From assembly GCA_051880035.1 (NCBI GenBank), contig JBJENE010000044.1, positions 1-40,106 of the forward strand: a stretch of DNA of 40,106 nt, in the 5' to 3' direction. Positions 1-7,492 of the stretch are shown piece after piece. Source of the DNA: Eshraghiella sp051880035. GTDB lineage: Bacteria > Bacillota > Clostridia > Lachnospirales > Lachnospiraceae. The stretch's first letter is position 1. Every line of letters begins with the position of its first letter. The position numbers and the translations under genes are program-made. The notes beneath the pieces were generated by a model. That model made no database searches. It worked only from the letters and a program-made list of their open reading frames with translations, and was not told the origin of the DNA.

Positions 1-1
1 A

Positions 2-268
2 GCGGAGCTTTGCAGGCTGTGTATGCCGTATGCGCTGCTTATGGAAGTAAACGGGAATTCTCCGTGGAAGCTTGAAGAACGGCTTAAAATACTGGATGAA
101 GTCAAAGAACAGAATCCTGACTGTAAGATTGTACTGATAGTTGATGAGAATGCGGAGAAAAAGCTTGCAAAACAGGTGCTTCAGACAAAGAAAGACGGAA
201 TCATTGATAATTTTATTTACGGCTCTGTTTCCGCCACCTATCTGTCCGCTGTGGTTGATACACTTTAA
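2..268 (+). CDS. C-terminal part of a receiver-like protein (cut by window start)
   Basis: The reading frame is open from base 2 to a TAA at 266-268, so the gene probably starts upstream of the window; an internal ATG at 23 is the first visible start. The visible 88 residues have the alternating strand/helix pattern of the second half of a response-regulator receiver domain: a hydrophobic strand (ALLMEV), a helix, a strand (KIVLIVDEN), a helix, a short strand (IIDNFIYG) and a last helix (ATYLSAVVDTL). The usual phosphorylated Asp and the conserved Lys before the last helix are not evident, so it may be a pseudo-receiver. It lies 31 bp upstream of the next small gene on the same strand. The assignment is by fold pattern only and remains tentative. 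Confidence 0.5.
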   Translation, partial: AELCRLCMPYALLMEVNGNSPWKLEERLKILDEVKEQNPDCKIVLIVDENAEKKLAKQVLQTKKDGIIDNFIYGSVSATYLSAVVDTL

Positions 269-299
269 ACAAAAATATTCTGAAAGGCAGGGAGCCGGA

Positions 300-791
300 T
301 TGTTTCATGGCAAAAAGAAAGTAAAACATCACGAACTTTCAGAGGTTCAAAATGTTTACATCGGATGCGGCTGTATGGATTATTCATATCATTATTCATT
401 TAGTGTGTACAATAAGGAAGAGAAATGGCTTCTGGAGGCGGATTGTTTTATCCATGACCATAAGGACCCTATAGAAATATCAGGATGTGAGATTAGTTCC
501 GAAGACAAGGATAAGTTATTCAATATTCTGGAGCAGAATGATCTTATTTCCTATGTGGAAAAATACAAAAAACCCAAACAAATTTTTCAGGCATTAGATG
601 AAACCACATACAGCATTAGTATTTTCTTTACGGATGGAAGCGTATTTCATGCCGAACCTTTAGGAGAAGCCCGCAGCAGGCTGGAAGATTATTTTTACAA
701 TCTTGCTGATAATATAGGAAAGGAGCGAGTAATTAATCATGAATTTAGTTGGAAAGTGGAAAGTAAAAGAGGTAATGGGATTCAGTCTTGA
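300..791 (+). CDS. Hypothetical protein, TTG start
   Basis: I do not recognise this 163-residue protein. The frame is open further upstream, but the likely start is TTG at 300, with AGGGAG at 289-294 as ribosome binding site; the upstream extension overlaps the preceding gene and reads like out-of-frame sequence. An ATG at 375 is the alternative start. The product is soluble-looking: a basic N-terminus (HGKKKVKHH), a Cys pair (CGC) followed by an aromatic-rich strand (DYSYHYSFSVY), then mixed alpha/beta sequence. There is no signal peptide or membrane segment. Its 3' end overlaps the next gene by 53 bp in another frame, which suggests translational coupling in a small operon. Confidence 0.55.
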   Translation: MFHGKKKVKHHELSEVQNVYIGCGCMDYSYHYSFSVYNKEEKWLLEADCFIHDHKDPIEISGCEISSEDKDKLFNILEQNDLISYVEKYKKPKQIFQALDETTYSISIFFTDGSVFHAEPLGEARSRLEDYFYNLADNIGKERVINHEFSWKVESKRGNGIQS

Positions 792-1152
792 AAAGGGTAT
801 GATATGGAAACCGTTGGAACAGGCGGCTTTAGAAGACCCTGACAGCTATAAGGTGTTTGAAAATACCATTACCGAATTCTGTGAAGACGGAACCGTACAG
901 ACATTGTTACCGGTTGATTGCGGTGTATACACCAAGGAACAAATCGATGAAGCCGTAGAGGAAGGTAAAGTTATCCGTGACGGAATGCTTGTTCTGGATA
1001 CTCAGTACTGGAAAAACGAAGACGGTATTAATTACTTTAATACTGAAATTCAGGGAGAAGTCTTCGGCGAAGAAGTTTCCCCTTGGGCAGAAATTAAAGA
1101 AATTGAGGGCATGATTGAAATCAATATGGTTCGATATGCCCGGGCAGAATAA
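739..1152 (+). CDS. Hypothetical lipocalin-like small protein
   Basis: A 137-residue acidic protein beginning with LVGKWKVKEV, the type of opening (GKW) seen in small lipocalin-like or calycin beta-barrel proteins. The rest is predicted beta-rich, with alternating polar and hydrophobic residues and no membrane segment or signal peptide. AGGAG at 721-725 precedes the ATG at a rather long spacing of 13 bases. The coding region starts inside the 3' end of the preceding gene (53 bp overlap) and is followed 23 bp later by the next gene. The lipocalin link is an inference from a short motif, so the function is unknown. Confidence 0.6.
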   Translation: MNLVGKWKVKEVMGFSLEKGMIWKPLEQAALEDPDSYKVFENTITEFCEDGTVQTLLPVDCGVYTKEQIDEAVEEGKVIRDGMLVLDTQYWKNEDGINYFNTEIQGEVFGEEVSPWAEIKEIEGMIEINMVRYARAE

Positions 1153-1175
1153 ATTAATATACAGGAGGATATATC

Positions 1176-1739
1176 GTGGCATTTTTTGATAAATTAAAAA
1201 ATCAGGCGGTAAATGCCGTTAGAAAATCAGCACAAAATATCGGAACCAAAACAGAAAAAATTGTATTTTCAGATCTTCCGGAGACCTTTGATGCATTTGC
1301 GGCACTTCCGCAGGCAGCTCTTTCAAATCCCTTTGATACGGCAGCACTTACTGTCGCAGCCTTATGCATTTATTCCCGGGACAAAGAGCTTTGCTTCCGG
1401 ATGTTGGATTACCTAAGAGGACCAAGACCGATGAACGGTATGGATAAACAGTTCATTTCCGACCGTATGCGTTCTTATGATTATGTTCCCCGTTCATATT
1501 TTGAAGGAGCAGTTCCGGGCAACGATTACATGCCGGCCTCTCCTTACACGGTTATAGTTAAATCCGACCCTCATTCATATGATGAGCAGGGCATTGCCAA
1601 ACTTTTCATTCCTTCAGGCGGTGCCGACGATCCGCGTCCGATTAAGCTTCGCGAGGCGAAAGACGGAAAGTGGTATTTGTGGGAGCAGTACCTGCTTACC
1701 GGAATCCGCCAGCCTGAAAGCAGCAATCCATGGGCGTAA
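1176..1739 (+). CDS. DUF6935-like protein, GTG start
   Basis: A 187-residue soluble protein. The GTG start at 1176 is fixed by an AGGAGG at 1163-1168. The N-terminus is short and basic (FFDKLKNQAVNAVRKSAQ). It is followed by a segment I associate with the DUF6935 family of Clostridia: a DLPETFDAFAALPQAALSNP stretch, then DTAALTVAALCIY, then LRGPRPMNGMD. The C-terminal half (SPYTVIVKSDPHSY, RPIKLREAKDGKWYLWE) looks like a beta-rich module. Members of this family have no known biochemical function to my knowledge. It ends the cluster of four small plus-strand genes; the family assignment is from memory of the motif pattern. Confidence 0.7.
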   Translation: MAFFDKLKNQAVNAVRKSAQNIGTKTEKIVFSDLPETFDAFAALPQAALSNPFDTAALTVAALCIYSRDKELCFRMLDYLRGPRPMNGMDKQFISDRMRSYDYVPRSYFEGAVPGNDYMPASPYTVIVKSDPHSYDEQGIAKLFIPSGGADDPRPIKLREAKDGKWYLWEQYLLTGIRQPESSNPWA

Positions 1740-1763
1740 AACAACATTTTATGGAGGTACATA

Positions 1764-1823
1764 ATGAAATATAATAATCACGAAACAAATCTGTGCACCC
1801 GGCAAAATGCCGGAAAGAAATAA
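1764..1823 (+). CDS. Possible 19-residue leader peptide
   Basis: A GGAGGT at 1753-1758 sits five bases before an ATG at 1764, an almost ideal ribosome binding site, yet the frame closes at TAA 1821-1823 after only 19 codons (MKYNNHETNLCTRQNAGKK). The stop lies 17 bases before the start of the large secreted protein gene. A perfect hairpin (1799-1813) falls inside its last codons. It may be a translated leader controlling the next gene, or a remnant of a displaced gene start. The ribosome binding site is clear, but translation is unproven. Confidence 0.35.
   Translation: MKYNNHETNLCTRQNAGKK
1799..1813 (+). promoter_or_regulatory. Hairpin in the leader of the secreted-protein gene
   Basis: CCGGCA (1799-1804) and TGCCGG (1808-1813) form a perfect six-pair stem with an AAA loop. 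There is no following T-run, so it is not a terminator by itself. It lies within the last codons of the possible leader peptide and 14 bases before the AGGAGA ribosome binding site of the secreted-protein gene. Confidence 0.4.
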
Positions 1824-1840
1824 GATAGGAGAAAATGATT

Positions 1841-4800
1841 ATGAAAGTAAAAAAGAAACTGAACAAGCTGCTGAGCATCCTGCTCGCCCTTGTGATGGTG
1901 GTGGGGATGCTCCCGGCCATGAGCCTGAAGGCGTATGCAGTCAATGCATCGTCCGTAACTATCACCGAAAGCGACGGCACGCAGACGGTAATAACAGAAA
2001 CAATAGGAACAGACGGCGACCCTTGGTCCTATGATGAGGATACAGCGACGCTGACACTAAATAATTGGACGGGACAGAAAATCTCCGCTAACGGCGACCT
2101 GAACCTGCACCTGGTGGGCACCAATACTATCACCATACCGTCGTCCACCTCTGAGGTTATCGGTATTAAAGTCGGTTCGGATAGTTCTATGTCCTACCTG
2201 ACCATCACGGCGGATACCGGCGGTACCCTGAACATTAACGGAACCACGGAGGGAAACTTTTACGGAATCAGAGCCCATACATACATCACAAACGGAACGG
2301 TGAATATTGACATCACCTCATCGGGAAGCACTGACAGCTATGGAATGTGGGGTAATGTCTATTTTACGGAAGAAGAAACAAGGCAGGCAACTCTGAATGT
2401 CAAGGTGACGGACACCGGCACAACAAAGACCGGATATTTATATGCCTTTTACAACGGAGGCATATATGTTGAAAATCGCAGCAATGTCACCGTCAATGCG
2501 GAAGCTCATGTAAGCAGTGCTAATAAATCCACATCCTGTGCGTTAAGCTCGCTTTATATAGATGAGGCTTCACCTGTGATTACAGCTACGGCAGATTGTC
2601 CGGAGGAAGCTTCAACAGAATGCATCGCAGTGGAAAACCTAAGAGCTCTGGGATTGACAGAGGGAGGTAAGGTGACCACAAACGGCATGGTGAAGACTTA
2701 CAGTCTGCCGGCTTATCTCGATGCCAATGTGGTGACCACCACCCCTGCGGATAACAATTACCTTTTCAGAAGGGGCACGGATTTAGGAAATAGTGATACT
2801 TATTATTATCTGTGCGGCACCGACGGAAGCATTTTGAACAATGCGGTGTTTGAATACAGTGAAGAAGCGGCAGACTTCAAGTGGGTAGGCGGAAGCTGCT
2901 ACGATATCCCGGGAGGAATGGTCGGAGATCGCATAAGCAANNNNNNNNNNNNNNNNNNNNNNNNNNNNNNNNNNNNNNNNNNNNNNNNNNNNNNNNNNNN
3001 NNNNNNNNNNNNNNNNNNNNNNNNNNNNNNNNNNNNNNNNTCACCGTTAAGGCAACCGACACAAACGATTCCACACGGACTGTAACCTTTACAATCAATT
3101 ACGGCGCGTTTACAAGCCAAAACCCAGTGACAGATATGACACTGGATAAGACGGAGATAATTCTGGAGAAGGGCGTAACCGCAACCGTTACCGCAACGGT
3201 AACACCTTCAGATGCATCGTATCCAAATGTGAAGGCAGTTTCCTCCAACACAGGCATTGCAACTGTATCCGTGGGAACACCGTCAGGTGCAAGCAGTACA
3301 GTACAGGTGACTGCCGGATATAATCCGGGCAAAGCCACCGTAACGATAACCTCTGTTGATTCGAGTCTGCAAAAAACTTTTGATGTTTATGTCAAGGAAA
3401 ATACTCCGAATGCAGGTGTAAATTACTACAATGAAGAGCTTACAAGCCTTGTAAGCGGTGCAACCTACAGTGTAAGCGGAGATGGTATTACCACCGAAAG
3501 CTTTACCGCAACAGGAAGCACATATGATATTAATTCTGAATGGATTGGTAAGAGTATTAAACTTGTACGCACCAATACAGAAACCAAGTGTAACAGCGAT
3601 GCCCAGATTATTGCAATACCGGCAAGACCGGCTGCACCTACAGGAGTTGCAGCTGTAAATGAAAGCTATGAAGGAGCCGGTGACGGCAAAATTACAGGTG
3701 TTGATTCATCCATGGAATACAGAATTTCAGGAGCAGATTCATGGAGTTCAATCTATTCCGGTACAATAAATTACCTGTCAAAAGGAACCTATGAAGTCAG
3801 ATATTATGCCACCAGCAGTTCATTTGCAAGTGAAGCAGTCATTTTAACAGTGGGTACAGAACCGCTTTCTTTTGAAGACAGTATAACATTTGATATTCCT
3901 GAAGGTGAGACAGGAGCCTCAATTAGTCAGGTAGATGTGAGCGGTGCCGTAAGCGGCGGAACCCATCCTTATACATTCAGTAAGGAATCAGGTCCTGACT
4001 GGTTACAGGTATCAACTGGCGGATGTATTACCGGAACAAGACCTACGGCTGTGGCCGATGCTACCACTGCAGTAATTAAAGTAACGGATAATACCGGCAC
4101 CAGTAAGACTATTGAAATTGCCATCGGTGCAGTAACTGTTGCAACTACTAAATACAGTATTACAGTAACAGATGGTATGGCAACAAATTCGGGTGTGGGA
4201 ATTAGTGAGGCTGTGGCAGGAACCGCCATTACAGTTGTGGCAGACCCGGCACCTGCAGGAACGAAATTCGAGAAATGGGTTGCATGTGAGGGCTCTGCCG
4301 AAGTTGTATTTACTGATGCAACCTCTTCAACCACAACATTCAGCATGCCGTCCGGAGATGTAATTATAAAAGCTCAGTATGTTGATATATATGTTGAGGT
4401 TACCGTTTCAGGTACAATCACAAGTAAAGGTAATGCTGCGGACAGCGTAACCCTGTATCTTTATTTAGAAGGCGGAGCGGATCCTGTTAAGACATGTACC
4501 ATGGCAGGCAACACAGCCTCATACAGCTTCACAGGAGTTGAAGGCCGCAAGAATTACTATATAGTAGCGGTGAAAACCGGAAATAAAGTACTTACCTCAG
4601 CTGTATTCAATTCAGGCGTAACTGATATTACAGGATACAATCTTACCATGCAGGAACTTCCGGCACCGTCCATTACATCAATTACCAACTCATGGTACGG
4701 ATTAACCGTTAAATGGGGCAAAGTGAGCGGAGCAACCGGATACGAACTGTACAGCAGGGTAAAAGGAACCGCAACCTGGAATAAGATTGCAACCACTACC

Positions 4801-5469
4801 GCAACAAGCTATTATGACAAATCCACGGTAAACGGCAAGACCTATGAATATATGGTTAAGACCAAATCCGGCATAAGCATAAGCCTTGCGGGACAGGTAA
4901 GTAACACACTGTTTCTTGCTCCACCGTCAATAAGCAGTGTTGAAAACCTTTCAACAGGAGTCAAAGTAACCTGGAGCAAAAACAGCAGCGCAACAGGATA
5001 TTATGTATACCGCAAAGACACCCAGGCCGGAACATGGCACTTTATAGGAGCAACCAAATCCCTTAGCTATACTGATACTACTGTTGAAAACGGCGTCGTA
5101 TACTACTATGCGGTAAAAGCATATAGCGGAAGCGTAATAAGTTCAAGCAGTTCTGCTAAGAACACAATATATATTAAGAATGTATTTATTTCATCCTTAA
5201 CCAACCCAAGTACCAAAGCAATGCTTGTGAAATACTCATCCAACGCCAAGGCAACCGGTTATGAAATAGCATACAGCCCATATTCAACAATGGGACCTGC
5301 CAGCACCAAGACCGTTACCGTAACAGGTGCATCAAACTTAAGCAAGACGATTGCATCCCTTAATAAGGGTTCAACCTATTATGTTAAGGTAAGGGCATAC
5401 AAAACAGTTGCGGGATATAAATTCTACTCAAGCTGGTCAGCAGTAAAGAGCATAAAGATAACTAAATAA
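1841..5469 (+). CDS. Secreted multi-domain Ig-like/Fn3 protein, interrupted by an assembly gap
   Basis: One gene spans a 100-N gap at 2941-3040; the frame differs on the two sides because the N-run is not the true length. ATG 1841 is preferred over ATG 1835 because AGGAGA (1827-1832) has proper spacing only to 1841. The N-terminus is a signal peptide: a lysine-rich start, a LLSILLALVMVVGMLPA core and a likely cut after AYA. Next comes a beta-rich, carbohydrate-binding-like region of about 300 residues. After the gap follow a Big_2-type Ig domain (TDMTLDKTEIILEKG), a putative Ig (He_PIG-like) domain around HPYTFSKESGPDWL, an InlB-type repeat (FEKWVACEG ... IKAQY), a carboxypeptidase-regulatory-like domain and three Fn3-like domains at the C-terminus. 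There is no LPXTG, SLH or transmembrane anchor, so it is probably released or held non-covalently. A role in adhesion or polysaccharide binding is inferred. Confidence 0.85.
2941..3040. other. Assembly gap (100 N) inside the secreted-protein gene
   Basis: Exactly 100 N, the conventional placeholder for a gap of unknown length. The sequence before it (DIPGGMVGDRIS) and after it (VKATDTNDSTRTVTFTINYG) match the start and end of the He_PIG-like Ig domain seen intact later in the same protein. The gap therefore probably hides the middle of another copy of that domain. Confidence 0.95.
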
Positions 5470-5482
5470 ACCTTAGATGTTA

Positions 5483-5510
5483 AAGGGGAGGCGAGAGCTT
5501 CCCCTTTTTT
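5483..5510 (+). terminator. Rho-independent terminator of the secreted-protein gene
   Basis: AAGGGGAGGC (5483-5492), loop GAGA, GCTTCCCCTT (5497-5506), then a T-run to 5510. The stem is ten pairs with one G-T wobble. It lies 13 bp after the stop codon at 5467-5469. Confidence 0.9.
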
Positions 5511-6220
5511 CATAGTAGTTTTGGGGCGCCGGCTACGAGCATTTAGCTCAATTTCCGGGATTATCATAGTAGTTTTGGGGCATGGACTACGAGCAAAAAT
5601 TCTGAAACCCGGTTTTTAATCGTAAAATCCGGGCACGGACTACGAGCAAAAATCCCGAATTCCGGTTTTTAATCGTAAACCCCGGGCACCGGCTACGAGC
5701 AAAAATTCTGAAACCCGGTTTTTAATCGTAAAATCCGGGCACGGACTNNNNNNNNNNNNNNNNNNNNNNNNNNNNNNNNNNNNNNNNNNNNNNNNNNNNN
5801 NNNNNNNNNNNNNNNNNNNNNNNNNNNNNNNNNNNNNNNNNNNNNNNATTCTGAAACCCGGTTTTTAATCGTAAAATCCGGGCACGGACTACGAGCAAAA
5901 ATTCTGAAACCCGGTTTTTAATCGTAAAATCCGGGCACGGACTACGAGCAAAAATTCTGAAACCCGGTTTTTAATCGTAAAATCCGGGCACGGACTACGA
6001 GCAAAAATCCCGAATCCCGGTTTTTAATCGTAACCCCCGGGCACCGGCTACGAGCAAAAATCCCGAATTCCGGTTTTTAATCGTAAACCCCGGGCACGGA
6101 CTACGAGCAAAAATCCCGAATTCCGGTTTTTAATCGTAAAATCCGGGCACGGACTACGAGCAAAAATCCCGAATCCCGGTTTTTAATCGTAAACCCCGGG
6201 CACCGGCTACGAGCAAAAAA
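5511..6220. repeat. Tandem array of 53-bp hairpin-forming repeats
   Basis: The motif TACGAGC recurs at 5534, 5588, 5641, 5694, 5747, then after a gap at 5890, 5943, 5996, 6049, 6102, 6155 and 6208. Spacing is exactly 53 bp, except 54 for the degenerate first unit. Each unit carries an A-run, a CCCGG-TTTTT arm, AATCGT, then an AAAA-TCCGGG arm, so it can fold into a stem with CCGG-rich arms and the AATCGT loop. Two sequence types alternate: one with TTCTGAAACCC and CACGGAC, the other with TCCCGAATTCC and CACCGGC. The left edge carries two copies of CATAGTAGTTTTGGGGC (5511 and 5565). No ORF of note crosses the array. It sits between the convergent secreted-protein gene and dut. Its function is unknown. 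It is not a CRISPR, because no unique spacers separate the repeats. Confidence 0.95.
5748..5847. other. Assembly gap (100 N) inside the 53-bp array
   Basis: Exactly 100 N. The phase of the repeat before and after does not fit a 100-base gap. A missing length of 10 + 53n bases would restore the period, so the true copy number is not known. Confidence 0.95.
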
Positions 6221-6246
6221 ACGAAACCGCATTTCCCCAGACATAG

Positions 6247-6358
6247 AAGTAGCCGGTTGAAGGATGTTTGATACCGTCAGTTCTTAGGCTGCGTACTTTG
6301 CAGCCTTAGCACTGTTACGATATCAACCAAGCGAAAGAGTTCCTTCAAACGGCTACTT
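6247..6358. repeat. 112-bp three-stem inverted repeat (structured RNA, terminator or small mobile element)
   Basis: The outer arms AAGTAGCCGGTTGAAGGA (6247-6264) and TCCTTCAAACGGCTACTT (6341-6358) pair over 17 of 18 positions. Inside them TTGATA (6268-6273) pairs with TATCAA (6321-6326), CAGT (6278-6281) with ACTG (6311-6314), and GGCTGC (6287-6292) with GCAGCC (6300-6305) around a seven-base loop. The right arm includes the first bases of the dut stop codon region, so the element is transcribed at the 3' end of the dut mRNA. In that direction a run of seven T follows about 30 bases later (6215-6221 on the plus strand reads as A). Candidates are a structured 3' UTR, a non-coding RNA, or a REP/MITE-like element. 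I do not recognise a known RNA family. Confidence 0.75.
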
Positions 6359-6800
6359 ATAATGTCCCCGTACTGCCGAATCCGCCGGCACCTCTCGCTG
6401 TGTCGCTTAATTCCGAAGAAATCTTGAAATCAGCGGTTATAAACGGCGTAATAACTAACTGTGCGATTCTTTCGTTAGGTTCTACGGTCTGCGGGGATAA
6501 AGAGTGGTTGTGGAGAGCTACCATGAATTCTCCCCTGTAATCCGGGTCAACCACGCCTACTTTGTTGGCAGGAGCAAGTCCTCTTTTGGTTGACAAGCCG
6601 CTTCGCGGGTAAATAAGTCCTGCATAACCCTCAGGGATTTCCATGGCAAGTCCGGTGTGAATCATAACTGTTTCGTTAGGGGCGATTGTAACCGGTTCTT
6701 CCATACATGCATACAAGTCTGCACCGGCGGCGTAATCTGAGCCGTATGTGGGAATGACTGCATTAGGGTTAAGCTTCTGAATTTTGATTTCTGTTTTCAT
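6357..6800 (-). CDS. dut: dUTP diphosphatase
   Basis: This 147-residue protein has the length of the trimeric dUTPase family, which hydrolyses dUTP to dUMP and pyrophosphate. That keeps uracil out of DNA and feeds dTMP synthesis. All five family motifs are visible in order: AGADLYA, PRSGLSTKRG, NKVGVVDPDYRGEF (with the catalytic Asp), ERIAQLVI, and the flexible C-terminal RGAGGFGSTG arm. ATG at 6800 follows an AAAGGAT ribosome binding site. It is the third gene of a minus-strand set after nrdD and nrdG (49 bp from nrdG), consistent with a DNA-precursor operon. Its stop codon lies in the right arm of the 112-bp inverted repeat. Confidence 0.97.
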   Translation of the reverse strand: MKTEIKIQKLNPNAVIPTYGSDYAAGADLYACMEEPVTIAPNETVMIHTGLAMEIPEGYAGLIYPRSGLSTKRGLAPANKVGVVDPDYRGEFMVALHNHSLSPQTVEPNERIAQLVITPFITADFKISSELSDTARGAGGFGSTGTL

Positions 6801-6849
6801 AATATCCTTTAAGCTTGAGGGCTTATTCCTTTCGTGTTATTGGAGTTTT

Positions 6850-7407
6850 TTATTTGTCAGGGTAGATGTATTTAGGCTCTTCGGGCTCCCAGAAAACAAG
6901 GTTTCCGCCGTTAGCAAGAGTTTCCTGTACAAGGATTGCCCTTTGATTGCTTGAGCCCCTGAAATATGCACCAAGGTCCTTTTGTTCCTCTACAAAAGGG
7001 CCGTCCATTATGACATCCAGGCATGAAAGAATTTGTCTGGTTTCGGGAACCTGTTCTGCCATGCGGCCGAGAATGTCCCTGTCAAATAAATATCCGGTGT
7101 AAAGCCAGATTGTTTTGGTATCGCCGTATACTTCCCGCACTTTGAGGAGAAGAGGGAGGATGCCTGCCTGGTTGGCCGGCTCCATTGGCTCACCGCCAAG
7201 AAGAGTAAGGCCCGTGACATATGACGGAGCAAGGTAGTCTATTATTTTATCAATTTCTTCAGAAGTAAAAGGCTTGCCGTAATTGAAATCCCAGGCTTCC
7301 TCGTTGAAACAGTTTTTGCAGTGGTGGGTGCATCCGCTTACAAAAAGGGAGATGCGGATTCCCGGACCATTGGCGGCATCACATTGTTTTATATCTGCAT
7401 AATTCAT
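6850..7407 (-). CDS. nrdG: Anaerobic ribonucleotide reductase activating protein (radical SAM)
   Basis: NrdG uses S-adenosylmethionine and a [4Fe-4S] cluster to create the glycyl radical on NrdD. The 185-residue product has the radical-SAM cysteine triad CTHHCKNC near residue 30, a preceding NGPGIRISLFVSGC strand, and the GGEPM motif that contacts SAM. The frame is open further upstream, but ATG 7407 (MNYADIKQCD) is the natural start: it gives the usual family length, has a TGAGG ribosome binding site, and leaves the upstream hairpin untranslated. It follows nrdD after 85 bp and precedes dut. Confidence 0.96.
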   Translation of the reverse strand: MNYADIKQCDAANGPGIRISLFVSGCTHHCKNCFNEEAWDFNYGKPFTSEEIDKIIDYLAPSYVTGLTLLGGEPMEPANQAGILPLLLKVREVYGDTKTIWLYTGYLFDRDILGRMAEQVPETRQILSCLDVIMDGPFVEEQKDLGAYFRGSSNQRAILVQETLANGGNLVFWEPEEPKYIYPDK

Positions 7408-7428
7408 AATAAACCTCATTTCATAAAC

Positions 7429-7459
7429 TGTGCCATGCTGCGTGGGAGAGCATGGCACA
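7429..7459 (-). promoter_or_regulatory. Intercistronic hairpin between nrdD and nrdG
   Basis: TGTGCCATGCT (7429-7439) and AGCATGGCACA (7449-7459) form a perfect 11-pair stem with a nine-base loop. In the mRNA it lies between the nrdD stop and the nrdG ribosome binding site. No T-run follows in either direction, so it fits an mRNA processing or stability element, or a translation control element, better than a terminator. Confidence 0.6.
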
Positions 7460-7492
7460 TGTTAGTCAGTAAAATAATCTCCTGAAACTGTT

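Noticed and set aside
141..299. N-terminal extension of the second gene from ATG 141
   Set aside because: It overlaps the receiver-like frame and reads as out-of-frame basic sequence; TTG 300 has a ribosome binding site.
2881..2940. Separate gene starting at 2881 before the gap
   Set aside because: It is a shadow frame joined through the N-run; the real frame before the gap continues from 1841.
5511..6220. CRISPR array
   Set aside because: The repeat unit is continuous at 53 bp with no unique spacers of constant length, and no cas gene lies in the window.
6247..6358. 6S RNA or tmRNA
   Set aside because: The element is too short, and the large central bubble of 6S and the tRNA-like end of tmRNA are missing.
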